DNA of 21,964 bases from a virus: positions 1 through 21,964 of the IMG/VR virus record IMGVR_UViG_3300017746_000192, one strand, 5' to 3'. Numbering within the stretch: the first letter of the stretch is position 1; each line of letters starts with the position of its first letter. A program made the position numbers and the translations under genes. Below, piece after piece: positions 1 through 7,800 of the stretch. The notes beneath the pieces are model-generated. The model was given only the letters and a program-made list of their open reading frames with translations, had not been told where the DNA came from and made no database searches.

Positions 1-1
1 A

Positions 2-1300
2 TTTGAGAGATATGGAAACAGAACTCTTTCTTCTTTCTTAAGAATGGTAGGTGCTGAGATGCCTTCTAATTCTGACCTTATTAAATGGGCAGAACAAGGT
101 AGATTACACATTAAATATACAGACGTAACTACTAACGCTACTGCTGGACTTGGACAAGGAACATTTACAGTTGCTGACACTTTGATTCCCGCAAACCAGA
201 TAATGGCTGCTGCTGGTACAGCATCAGAAATAGCTATTAGAATAGGTCAAACAGTTATGATATCTGGAAACGCTGGCTTTGCTAGTATTGCTAACAAGGG
301 TGTTGTTACTGCTATTACTGCAAATACTTTCACTTGTTCTTTCTACGAAACAGGAGGATATAGTGGGACAGGTAGTGCTTCAGAAAAACTAAGTGTTTTC
401 ATTTATGGTTCTGAATTTAAAAAAGGAACTGCTGGAATGGAGAAATCTTTAGAGCCATTTGACACGATTCTTGAAAACAATCCTATTATCATCAAAGACA
501 ACTACGAAGTAAGTGGTTCTGATATGGCTCAAATCGGGTGGGTAGAAGTATCTACTGAAGATGGGGCTAATGGATACCTATGGTATTTAAAAGCAGAGCA
601 CGAAACAAGAATGAGGTTTGAAGATTACTTAGAAACTGCAATGGTGGAAGCTGTTAAAGCTGAAGGAGTTGTAGCTAATGGCGCTGCTGCTGGTGGTTTT
701 GTTGGTTCTGAAGGATTATTTTCTGCTATTGAGACAAGAGGTAATATCTTTACAGGTGCTATTACTAATTTAGGAGATTTCGATTCTATTATCGAAAGAC
801 TAGATAAGCAAGGCGCTATTGAAGAGAATGTTCTTTTCTTAAACAGACAAACATCTTTCGAGATTGATGATATGTTAGCTGCTCAGAACTCTTATGGTAA
901 TGGTGGTTCATCTTACGGATTATTTGATAATGACGAAGAGATGGCATTAAACCTAGGATTTTCTGGATTTAGAAGAGCATATGATTTCTACAAGACAGAT
1001 TGGAAATACCTTAACGACCCTACAATGCGAGGTGGTTTAGTTGGTGGAGCTATTGATGGTGTATTAGTACCAGCTGGTTCAACTAATGTTTATGACCAAG
1101 TATTGGGAAGAAACGCTAAGAGACCATTCTTACACGTAAGATACAGAGCTTCTGAAACTGAAGACAGACGTTATAAGTCTTGGATTACTGGTTCTGCCGG
1201 TGGTGCTGCTACTAGCGATGTTGATGAGATGAGAGTTAATTTCTTATCAGAAAGAGCACTATGTACTATGGGTGCAAACAATTTCGTATTGTTCAAATAA
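2..1300 (+). CDS. Major capsid protein, 5'-partial
   Basis: The reading frame is open from base 2, so the gene begins beyond the left edge and the ATG at 44 is internal. The 432 visible residues include conserved-looking segments such as YGNRTLSSFLRM and IKWAEQGRLH just before and after that ATG. I recognise this as the major capsid protein (HK97-fold type) of Bacteroidota podoviruses, including crAss-like phages. It would assemble the icosahedral shell. The C-terminal end is intact (stop at 1298-1300). Counting from the ATG at 44, residues about 64-121 form a beta-rich insertion with the pattern IRIGQTV ... GVVTAIT ... VFIYGSEF, which matches a module found in other virion proteins of this window. 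The gene is followed by a strong terminator, consistent with high expression. The identity rests on remembered family style and genomic position, because no search was possible. Confidence 0.82.
   Translation, partial: FERYGNRTLSSFLRMVGAEMPSNSDLIKWAEQGRLHIKYTDVTTNATAGLGQGTFTVADTLIPANQIMAAAGTASEIAIRIGQTVMISGNAGFASIANKGVVTAITANTFTCSFYETGGYSGTGSASEKLSVFIYGSEFKKGTAGMEKSLEPFDTILENNPIIIKDNYEVSGSDMAQIGWVEVSTEDGANGYLWYLKAEHETRMRFEDYLETAMVEAVKAEGVVANGAAAGGFVGSEGLFSAIETRGNIFTGAITNLGDFDSIIERLDKQGAIEENVLFLNRQTSFEIDDMLAAQNSYGNGGSSYGLFDNDEEMALNLGFSGFRRAYDFYKTDWKYLNDPTMRGGLVGGAIDGVLVPAGSTNVYDQVLGRNAKRPFLHVRYRASETEDRRYKSWITGSAGGAATSDVDEMRVNFLSERALCTMGANNFVLFK
233..406 (+). repeat. Beta-module copy 1 (in capsid protein)
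   Basis: This is a diverged copy of the recurring protein module. It reads IRIGQTV, then GVVTAIT after a short loop, then a strand, a Gly/Ser-rich loop and a final VFIYG strand. The repetition is at protein level, and DNA identity with the other copies is not apparent. It is the most diverged copy together with that in the muzzle-like protein. Confidence 0.4.
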
Positions 1301-1313
1301 TAGTATAATTTAT

Positions 1314-1341
1314 GGAGGGGAGCAATCCCCTCCTATTTTTT
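1314..1341 (+). terminator. Rho-independent terminator after capsid gene
   Basis: This is a perfect 8-bp GC-rich stem (GGAGGGGA / TCCCCTCC) closed by a GCAA tetraloop and followed by TATTTTTT. It lies 13 bases after the capsid stop codon. It is likely to end or attenuate capsid transcription before the next gene. Confidence 0.9.
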
Positions 1342-1360
1342 AAACTTTAAATTAAATCAA

Positions 1361-2104
1361 ATGAAAAAAAAGAAAGAAATAAAGAACCGTATCTACAAGT
1401 TAAGAAACGGTCATCAACCATTAAGTTTTACAATTAATTCTAGAAATACTAGAAGAAAGCCATTGTTATATTTTGATGGTGAACACAATAGACCTTTACG
1501 TTATGCATCCAATCAAAAGAGTCCTTTTGAAGATGAGCAAGACAAAAACGTAATATTAGACCCAGTTATTTTTGAAGATGGAATGTTGTATGTTCCTAAA
1601 AACAATCCTGTATTACAGGAATTTTTACATTACCATCCAGACAATGGTTCTGTTTTTGAGGAAGTAGATAAAGAAGCAGATGCTCAAAAAGAAGTAGATT
1701 ATTTAGAGGTTGAGGCAAAAGCATTTAAACAAGCTGCTGAATTAACTTTAGACCAAATGGAAACTTTAGGTAGAGTATTCTTGGAGCTAAAAGTGGGTAA
1801 TTTGACTACTGCTGAATTAAAAAGAGACATTATACTATTTGCTAAAAACCATCCAGAAGATTTCTTAGATGCTCTTAGCGACCCAATGTTGGAGCTACAA
1901 GACACTGTAGTGAAAGTGTTTGATAAAGGACTGTTAAGTTTAAGAAACAATGGCAAGGATGTTTATTATAATCTTAAAACTAAGAAGACTAAACTTTTAA
2001 CTATTCCTTTTGGTGAAGACCACATTCAAACAGTGGCATCATTCTTCCAGAAAGACGAAGGCATTGATATATACAAAGCCTTCCAAGATATGTTAGAAAA
2101 ATAG
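1361..2104 (+). CDS. Conserved virion-region protein next to capsid gene
   Basis: The 247-residue protein has a very basic N-terminus (MKKKKEIKNRIYKLR), then segments such as SRNTRRKPLLYFD, RPLRYASNQKSPFEDEQD and NPVLQEFLHYHP. A charged helical middle and a C-terminal part with DVYYNL and IPFGEDHIQTVASFF follow. I have seen this type of protein beside capsid genes in marine podoviruses, but I know of no assigned function. A head or head-completion role is inferred only from its place between the capsid terminator and the small virion proteins. No signal peptide or membrane segment is visible. The ATG at 1361 follows an A/T-rich leader with no clear Shine-Dalgarno sequence, which is usual in Bacteroidota. 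Because a terminator precedes it, it needs either readthrough or its own promoter. Confidence 0.75.
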   Translation: MKKKKEIKNRIYKLRNGHQPLSFTINSRNTRRKPLLYFDGEHNRPLRYASNQKSPFEDEQDKNVILDPVIFEDGMLYVPKNNPVLQEFLHYHPDNGSVFEEVDKEADAQKEVDYLEVEAKAFKQAAELTLDQMETLGRVFLELKVGNLTTAELKRDIILFAKNHPEDFLDALSDPMLELQDTVVKVFDKGLLSLRNNGKDVYYNLKTKKTKLLTIPFGEDHIQTVASFFQKDEGIDIYKAFQDMLEK

Positions 2105-2106
2105 GC

Positions 2107-2115
2107 TATCTTTGT
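2107..2115 (+). promoter_or_regulatory. Putative Bacteroidota -7 promoter element
   Basis: TATCTTTGT matches the Bacteroidota -7 consensus TAnnTTTG and lies in the 41-bp gap 30 bases before the ATG at 2146. The same 9-mer recurs in the next large gap (2999-3007). No convincing -33 TTG element is seen at the expected distance. The 9-mer also occurs inside coding sequence at 19548-19556 (+) and 14301-14309 (-), so the call is tentative. Confidence 0.4.
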
Positions 2116-2145
2116 AAGATTATTAACCACTTAATTTTTTAAACA

Positions 2146-2427
2146 ATGCAAAAGTTTTTAAGTATACCAGTTACAAACGAGCAAAATCAATTAGTCTCGT
2201 GTAACGACATTAAATTAATAGAACAAGCTTCTACAACTACCGTAACAATCGCTTATGGTGGTGGAAAAGTTATAACTTTAACTCACGCTGCAGTAGCTGC
2301 TGGGAGTGAAGAAATGAGAGATGCTATTCAGGATGGTGTTGTTCAAGTATTGAAACAACAATGGACTGAAGTTATTTTACAAATGGGTTCTTTACCGAAA
2401 GCGGTAAGCGGAATCGCAATAGCTTAA
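2146..2427 (+). CDS. Small virion-region protein, paralogue without beta-module
   Basis: This is a 93-residue protein of unknown function. It starts MQKFLSIPV and continues with IKLIEQASTTTVTIAYGGG, ITLTHAAVAAGSEEMRDAI and a C-terminal helix with LPKAVSGIAIA. It is clearly a paralogue of the protein encoded directly downstream (2431-2940). Both share the M-x-KFL-x-x-PV start, the LIEQA/LVEQA strand, the LTH-x-x-VA-x-GSE turn and the C-terminal aliphatic tail. The main difference is a segment of about 73 residues present only in the downstream copy. A small structural role such as capsid decoration or cementing is inferred from location and predicted beta content; nothing proves it. It starts 41 bases after the previous gene, with a promoter-like 9-mer in the gap. 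Confidence 0.8.
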   Translation: MQKFLSIPVTNEQNQLVSCNDIKLIEQASTTTVTIAYGGGKVITLTHAAVAAGSEEMRDAIQDGVVQVLKQQWTEVILQMGSLPKAVSGIAIA

Positions 2428-2430
2428 GAT

Positions 2431-2940
2431 ATGGAGAAGTTTTTAAACGTACCCGTATTTAAATTGTTAGCTAGCGGAACAACTGATGATGATGGATCAC
2501 CTACTGACTTAATAGACTCAGGTGCTGATTTTGTTGCAGATGGCGTTCAAGTAGGAGACATTGTTCATAATTCAACAGATAATACCTACCATACAGTTAC
2601 ATCAGTTAGTGCTACAGAATTAGGCGTAACTGGCGGTGGAATAGAAACTAGCAAGGCTTATTTTATTCATTCAGCTAATATTAGCAATAGCCAATTAGTT
2701 TCTGGATCAGGAGTTTTATTAGTAGAGCAAGCTACCACTAGCACTGTTACTATCACCTATGACGGAGCTGCATCAGCTGACGTTGTTACTTTAACACACG
2801 TTCCTGTTGCTTCAGGAAGTGAAGCAGTTAGAGATTTGATTGAAGATGCAATAGTTAAAGGCTACTCTTCTAGTTGGACAGATGTTTCTAACGATGTATC
2901 TACTTTACCAAATCAAGTAATAGGAATATCTATAGGATAA
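2431..2940 (+). CDS. Small virion-region protein, paralogue carrying beta-module
   Basis: This 169-residue protein starts three bases after the stop of its 93-residue paralogue. Residues 1-11 and about 85-169 align with the whole of the upstream protein (MEKFLNVPV; LLVEQATTSTVTITY; VTLTHVPVASGSEAVRDLI; final VIGISIG). Residues about 12-84 are an extra domain containing DSGADFVADGVQVGDIV, HTVTSV and a final AYFIH strand. This domain closely resembles residues 112-177 of the connector-type protein at 3023-3952. The pair therefore looks like a duplication in which one copy gained or the other lost a domain. Function is unknown, and a minor head or decoration protein is a reasonable guess from position. 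A terminator follows 22 bases downstream. Confidence 0.8.
   Translation: MEKFLNVPVFKLLASGTTDDDGSPTDLIDSGADFVADGVQVGDIVHNSTDNTYHTVTSVSATELGVTGGGIETSKAYFIHSANISNSQLVSGSGVLLVEQATTSTVTITYDGAASADVVTLTHVPVASGSEAVRDLIEDAIVKGYSSSWTDVSNDVSTLPNQVIGISIG
2470..2673 (+). repeat. Beta-module copy 2 (inserted in small paralogue)
   Basis: This is one of the two best-preserved copies. The pattern is SGTT, then DSGADF, GVQVGDIV, a Thr/Asp turn, HTVTSV, a strand and YFIH. It matches copy 3 (3356-3553) along its length, including SGTT, the D-x-x-A-x-F segment, VGDIV and the N-x-TD turn. Confidence 0.7.
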
Positions 2941-2962
2941 CATTTTATCTAATATATTATAC

Positions 2963-2995
2963 AAGAGCTTCTATCACTAGAGGCTCTTTTTTTTT
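2963..2995 (+). terminator. Rho-independent terminator between head and tail blocks
   Basis: The stem AAGAGCTTCT / AGAGGCTCTT is 10 bp with one G-T wobble, has a 6-base ATCACT loop, and is followed at once by a T-run reaching 2995. It sits 22 bases after the stop of the small paralogue and ends the head-gene transcript. Confidence 0.88.
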
Positions 2996-2998
2996 GCT

Positions 2999-3007
2999 TA
3001 TCTTTGT
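2999..3007 (+). promoter_or_regulatory. Putative Bacteroidota -7 promoter for tail block
   Basis: A second intergenic copy of TATCTTTGT lies directly after the terminator T-run and 15 bases before the ATG at 3023. Terminator followed by promoter is the expected arrangement at a transcription-unit boundary. No clear -33 element is visible, because the upstream region is occupied by the terminator. Confidence 0.5.
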
Positions 3008-3022
3008 ATTAAAAGATTTTAG

Positions 3023-3952
3023 ATGATAAATTCTGTTAGAAATACTGTTCTTTCTATACTGAATAAAAATAATTACGGATACATCTCTCCAGCTGACTTT
3101 AACCTTTTTGCAAAACAAGCGCAGCTAGATATATTTGAAGATTACTTTTACCAGTATAATACTCAAATAAACAAAGAGAACAATAGACTAGGTAGACTAT
3201 CCGGCACAGGTTATGCAGATATTAAAAAGGGATTAGAAGAAGTATTAGATAGTTTTTCAGTTACGTCATTCTTAACTAGAGTTAATGCTAATATTTATTC
3301 GCTTCCTTTAGATTATTATCTTATTAATAAAATATTCTATTATCCTAATCAATTAACTTCAGGAACTACAACAGGAACTACCGCAGGAAAACTAGATGAT
3401 GTTGATGCTAATTTTTTAGGTGTAGTAAGTGTAGGTGACATAGTAATTAACACCACTGACTCTACATCTGCTTTTGTAACAGCAGTAGCTAACACCTCAT
3501 TAATTTTAAGTAGTGACATAATGGTCACTGCAGAAAACTATGCAATTTATAACAATAAAAATATTGCAGAGGTAGAAAGAGTAAGTCAAGATAAAATATT
3601 TTATTTAACTAACTCTAACTTAACAGCTCCTACTACACAATATCCTGCATATGTATTAGAGGCTAATAATATTACTGCTTACCCAACTACTATATCTGGA
3701 GTGGCTGACTTACAAACTCAATATGTTAGATATCCAAAAGACCCTAAGTGGACTTACCAAACTTTAACAGGAGGTCAACCATTGTTTGACCAATCTCAAG
3801 CAGATTTTCAAGACTTTGAATTACCTTTATCTGATGAAACAGATTTGGTTGTTAACATCTTAAAGTATGCTGGACTATCAATTAGAGAGGCTGAAGTTGT
3901 TCAAGCGGCAACCACACAAGAAAACCTAGAAACCATACAAGAAAATAGCTAA
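3023..3952 (+). CDS. Head-tail connector / tail ring-type protein
   Basis: This 309-residue protein begins the tail block. The N-terminal helices contain a segment of the form GYISPADFNLFAKQAQLDIF, followed by YSLPLDYYLI, a beta-module at residues about 112-177, then AEVERV, PAYVLEANNITAYPTT, YVRYPKDPKWTY and a C-terminal helix after FELPLSDETDLVVNILKYAG. I recognise this arrangement from structural proteins of crAss-like and flavobacterial podoviruses, encoded just upstream of the tail adaptor. A ring or connector role between portal and tail is inferred. Its stop codon overlaps the next start by one base (TAATG), which indicates translational coupling. The module appears inserted between the DYYLINKIFYY strand and the EVERV strand and has a near twin in the protein at 2431-2940. 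Confidence 0.72.
   Translation: MINSVRNTVLSILNKNNYGYISPADFNLFAKQAQLDIFEDYFYQYNTQINKENNRLGRLSGTGYADIKKGLEEVLDSFSVTSFLTRVNANIYSLPLDYYLINKIFYYPNQLTSGTTTGTTAGKLDDVDANFLGVVSVGDIVINTTDSTSAFVTAVANTSLILSSDIMVTAENYAIYNNKNIAEVERVSQDKIFYLTNSNLTAPTTQYPAYVLEANNITAYPTTISGVADLQTQYVRYPKDPKWTYQTLTGGQPLFDQSQADFQDFELPLSDETDLVVNILKYAGLSIREAEVVQAATTQENLETIQENS
3356..3553 (+). repeat. Beta-module copy 3 (in connector protein)
   Basis: This well-preserved copy reads SGTTTGTT, DVDANF, VSVGDIV, a N-x-TDST turn, AFVTAV, LILSSDI and a final ENYAIY strand. It is the best representative of the pattern in this window. Confidence 0.7.
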
Positions 3953-4875
3953 TGGCATATATATCACAATATCAATATTATGAAAATGGAGGCAATACTC
4001 CTTCAAATGCTAACTGGGGTTCTTATCAGTATGTTTCTTTGCAAGATATTGTAAACAACTATATGTTAATGTATGTTGGTAACAACCAGCTTATTAATAA
4101 TATAGATAGATATCAAGTTTTGTTTCACGCTAAAAGAGCAATACAAGAACTTAATTATGATGCGTTTAAAGAAATTAAAATACTTCAACTAAATGTTGGT
4201 GATAACTTAAGATATATATTACCTTCTGATTTTGTTAACTGGGTTAGAATATCTATATATCACAACGGAACTTTGTTTCCTTTAAGTGAAAATGTTCAAA
4301 CTAATTATGCTTCTGCTTACTTGCAAGACAACAACAACAACTTATTGTTTGATTCAAATGGTAATGTGCTAAGTCCTGAAAACTCTAAGATTACACAAGA
4401 CAGAATAGCCGGCCTTACTAGAAGCCAATACTTAAATGAGACTAGCCCTTATTACGGATACTATGGTTTTTGTTTAGAAGGGTGTTGGTATTTTGACTTC
4501 TCTATTGGTGGTGCTTACGGATTAAATACAGAAACAGCAAATGCTTTACCTACTTTTAAAATAGATAAAAAAGGTGGCGTAATTAATTTTAGTTCTGGAG
4601 CTGGTAATAAGTCAGTTGTATTAGAATATGTTTCTGACGGTATGGAAAATGGAGATGATTCATTGGTAACTGTCAATAAAATGTTTGAAGAGTTTTTGTA
4701 TTCTTATATAACTTACTCTATATTAAATACAAAACTAAATGAACCAGAGTACATTATAAATAGATACAGAAAAAGCAAATCAGCACTATTAAGAAATGCC
4801 AAAATAAGAATGAGTAACATTCACCCAGGAAGACTACTTATGAATTTAAGAGGTCAAGATAAGATTATAAAGTAA
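3952..4875 (+). CDS. Tail adaptor / connector protein (podovirus type)
   Basis: The protein has 307 residues. Recognisable segments are YQYVSLQDIVNNYML and YVGNNQLI, a helix with FHAKRAIQELNYDAFKEIK, the beta turn ILPSDFVNWVRISIYHNG, and C-terminal helices with FEEFLYSYITYSILN and YRKSKSALLRNAKIRMS. This combination of an N-terminal helical bundle with an LPSDFVNWVRI strand is typical of tail adaptors in crAss-like and flavobacterial podoviruses and is functionally comparable to P22 gp4-type connectors. That comparison is from memory of family style and is not a computed alignment. The gene starts within the stop codon of the preceding connector gene and ends one base before the start of the muzzle-like gene. 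This places the three products in one assembly step at the portal. Confidence 0.72.
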   Translation: MAYISQYQYYENGGNTPSNANWGSYQYVSLQDIVNNYMLMYVGNNQLINNIDRYQVLFHAKRAIQELNYDAFKEIKILQLNVGDNLRYILPSDFVNWVRISIYHNGTLFPLSENVQTNYASAYLQDNNNNLLFDSNGNVLSPENSKITQDRIAGLTRSQYLNETSPYYGYYGFCLEGCWYFDFSIGGAYGLNTETANALPTFKIDKKGGVINFSSGAGNKSVVLEYVSDGMENGDDSLVTVNKMFEEFLYSYITYSILNTKLNEPEYIINRYRKSKSALLRNAKIRMSNIHPGRLLMNLRGQDKIIK

Positions 4876-4876
4876 T

Positions 4877-7800
4877 ATGCAATTAAATAGTTTTTTCTTC
4901 AAAGGCATAATGAATAAGTCTAGTGACGAAAGGATACTACCTCCTGGAGAGTATGTAGACGCACTAAACGCTAGACTAGGCTCAACAGAAGATTCTGAAA
5001 TAGGAAGTGTAGAAAACACTAAGGGTAACACAAAGCTAACCAAAATCACTAATCAAGGAGTGGCATTAAGCTCTAACGCTGTTTGTATTGGTTCTTATGC
5101 AGATGAAAGTGATGAAACTATTTATTGGTTTGTGACTGATCCTTCAGTAGTTGACTTAATTATTTCTTTCAATGTAAAAACATCTGTTACTATATACCAC
5201 ATTATATCTACTAGTGTATTAAACTTTAACCCAAGTAATTTAATAACAGGGGTTGAGTTAATAGATAGGTTTTTAATATTTACAGATAATTTAAATCCAC
5301 CTAGAAAAATAAATGTAGATAGGTCTTATGATTTTCCTGTTGGTGGAGTAGACCAAATAACAGAAGAAGAAATTAATCTTATAGTTAAGCCACCTATTAG
5401 CCCACCTACTTTTACTTTGTCTAGTGCTGATAATGACGACCAAAGTTTTTTTACAGACAAGTTTATTTCTTTTGCTTATAGGTTTAAGTATGAAGATGGA
5501 GAGTACTCTGCGCTATCTCCATTTAGCCCTCCTGCTTTTGAGCCTGAAAACCCTGATTTAGTTGAGGTCGATTTTAACACTATTAAGAACGAATCAATGG
5601 TTAACGCATACAATGCAGCAACTGTGTTTTTTAATACGGGTTCTAATTTAGTCAAAGAAATAGAAGTTTGTTATAAAGAAAGTTCAAGCACTGTTATTAA
5701 AGTAATTGACAAGTATAATAAATCTGACTTAGGATGGGCTGACAATTCAACACAATCTATATTTTTTAGAAACAAAGAAGTATTTAGAGTATTATCTGCT
5801 AATGAAAGTTTAAGACTGTATGATAATGTTCCTTTAAAAGCGAAAGCTTTAACTAGTTCTGGAAACAGATTAATGTTTGGTAATTATGTAGATGGATACG
5901 ATATGAAGTCTGCTGACGGAAATGACGTTAAACTAGATTATGTTACAAGTTTAGTTGCTAATCCTGCAGTAAGATTAGACGACAATGAAAATGAAATTAT
6001 TTTAAGTGTAGATGGTGAGTTTGTTTCTTCAGATTATCAAGTTTTAAATGGTAGTGCTACGCCAAGCACAGTAAGTGTAGATAATTCAAAAGGTGTTTTT
6101 ACTTTTGAAGATACGTTGGGTAATCCTGTTAATTTTTTACAGGGAGATTTTATAACTTTTAATTGTGAACTTAAGAGTTACGCAACTGGTGGTAATATAT
6201 ATAACCAAAATGCTTCTGTTTTAAATTTAACCAGACCAACAGGTGGTTTCACATTAAGCATAACCTCTACTGTTCAACTTACCAATACTTATGGAGATTT
6301 AGCTTCTTTTGTAGGTAGTGTAGATTTTGAAAACTTAATTGGAACGGGGTTAGCTACAGCAACACCTGTATACAAGCCATTTAGTGACGCATCAACAGGA
6401 AATACAGCAACAGACTTTATTAATAATAGTGTAATAAGTAGCCCCGCTACCAATAGCGTAACTAGTAGCGCAGCAACTCCTGTAAATTCAGCTGTTCCAA
6501 ACGCAGCTGCTGCAGGTTCAACGCCAGTGTCTCCAGCTTATCCAACTGGTCAAACAGGTTTGTTAGAAGCTTTTGATATTGCTACACCAACTCAAGTTAC
6601 TTTACAATCTTTAATGATGGTTTATGAAACAGGGTCTACAAAATCATTTGAAGGGTTTGAGTTTTTAAGTGCAAATTTTGCATTTGACACAAAAAGAAAC
6701 AAAGAGAGTTTACATAGTAACAGAGACTATGACTTAGCTATGGTTTATATGGATGACTATGCAAGGTCAAGTACTGCTTTAGTAAGTTTAGATAGTAGTA
6801 TTAATGTGCCTGCTTCTAATTCTATATTAATAAACAAAGCACAAGTAAATATACCAGTTAGTCAAAAAGCTCCTTCTTGGGCTAAGTATTATAAATTTGC
6901 AATCAAACCATCTAAATTAAATTACGATACTATATTTATTATTAGAGCTGAACCAGACCTGGATGACACAACTCAGTTTTGGTGTGAACTAGAAGGAGAA
7001 ACCGCACAAAAAATTGTTGAAGGAGAAACATACACTGTGAAAAGAGATATTGATGGCGCTAAAGGCTCTTATGTAGAAGCTACTTGTTTAGCTAAAAGCA
7101 CATCTCCAAATATAGATGACCAATCTGCTACTTACCCGGGACCTGGGGTATATGCTAAGTTTTCTCCTGGAAACGAATACAGAATAGATCAACCTGGTAA
7201 AATAAATGAAAAAGGAATTAATAAAGAAAAAAACTCAATAGTTGCTAGCAGAGGTATTGACGCTACGGTTTCATTAATTGATAGTTTTACAGAAACCACA
7301 ATTGAAGAAGGTACTAATGTAACAATTAAAATAACTTGTGAAAGACCAGAGGCTCAAATAACATACACCACTAATCCAGAGAATAAAAATAAATTTAGTG
7401 AGTTAAATATAACCAGAACAGCTAATAAATCTTATAGCACTGGAGCTAACCTTCAAGCAAATTTGCAATTGATGGTTAATGATCAATTTGTAAATAGTCA
7501 AAACTTCTTTCCTTCTAATAGTATTAATTACGCTGGTAATCAAGGAGAAAAATTTAGGTTTCAATTAACAAATGACCTTATTAAAAACGATGACACACCA
7601 CAAGTTCCTGATGTAGATTCTCAAAATTACGGAATTCACCAAGTGAGTTTTAATACTCAAGACGAAAACGGAAATACTCAACAAGCTCTCGGAATTAAGT
7701 CTAATTTTAGGATGAGAATTGGAACTACTACTCAAGGGAAGTCTAAAGTTTCTATAAAGGTTAAATTAAGCAATATTCCAGATGGTTTGTTTGTTTTAGA

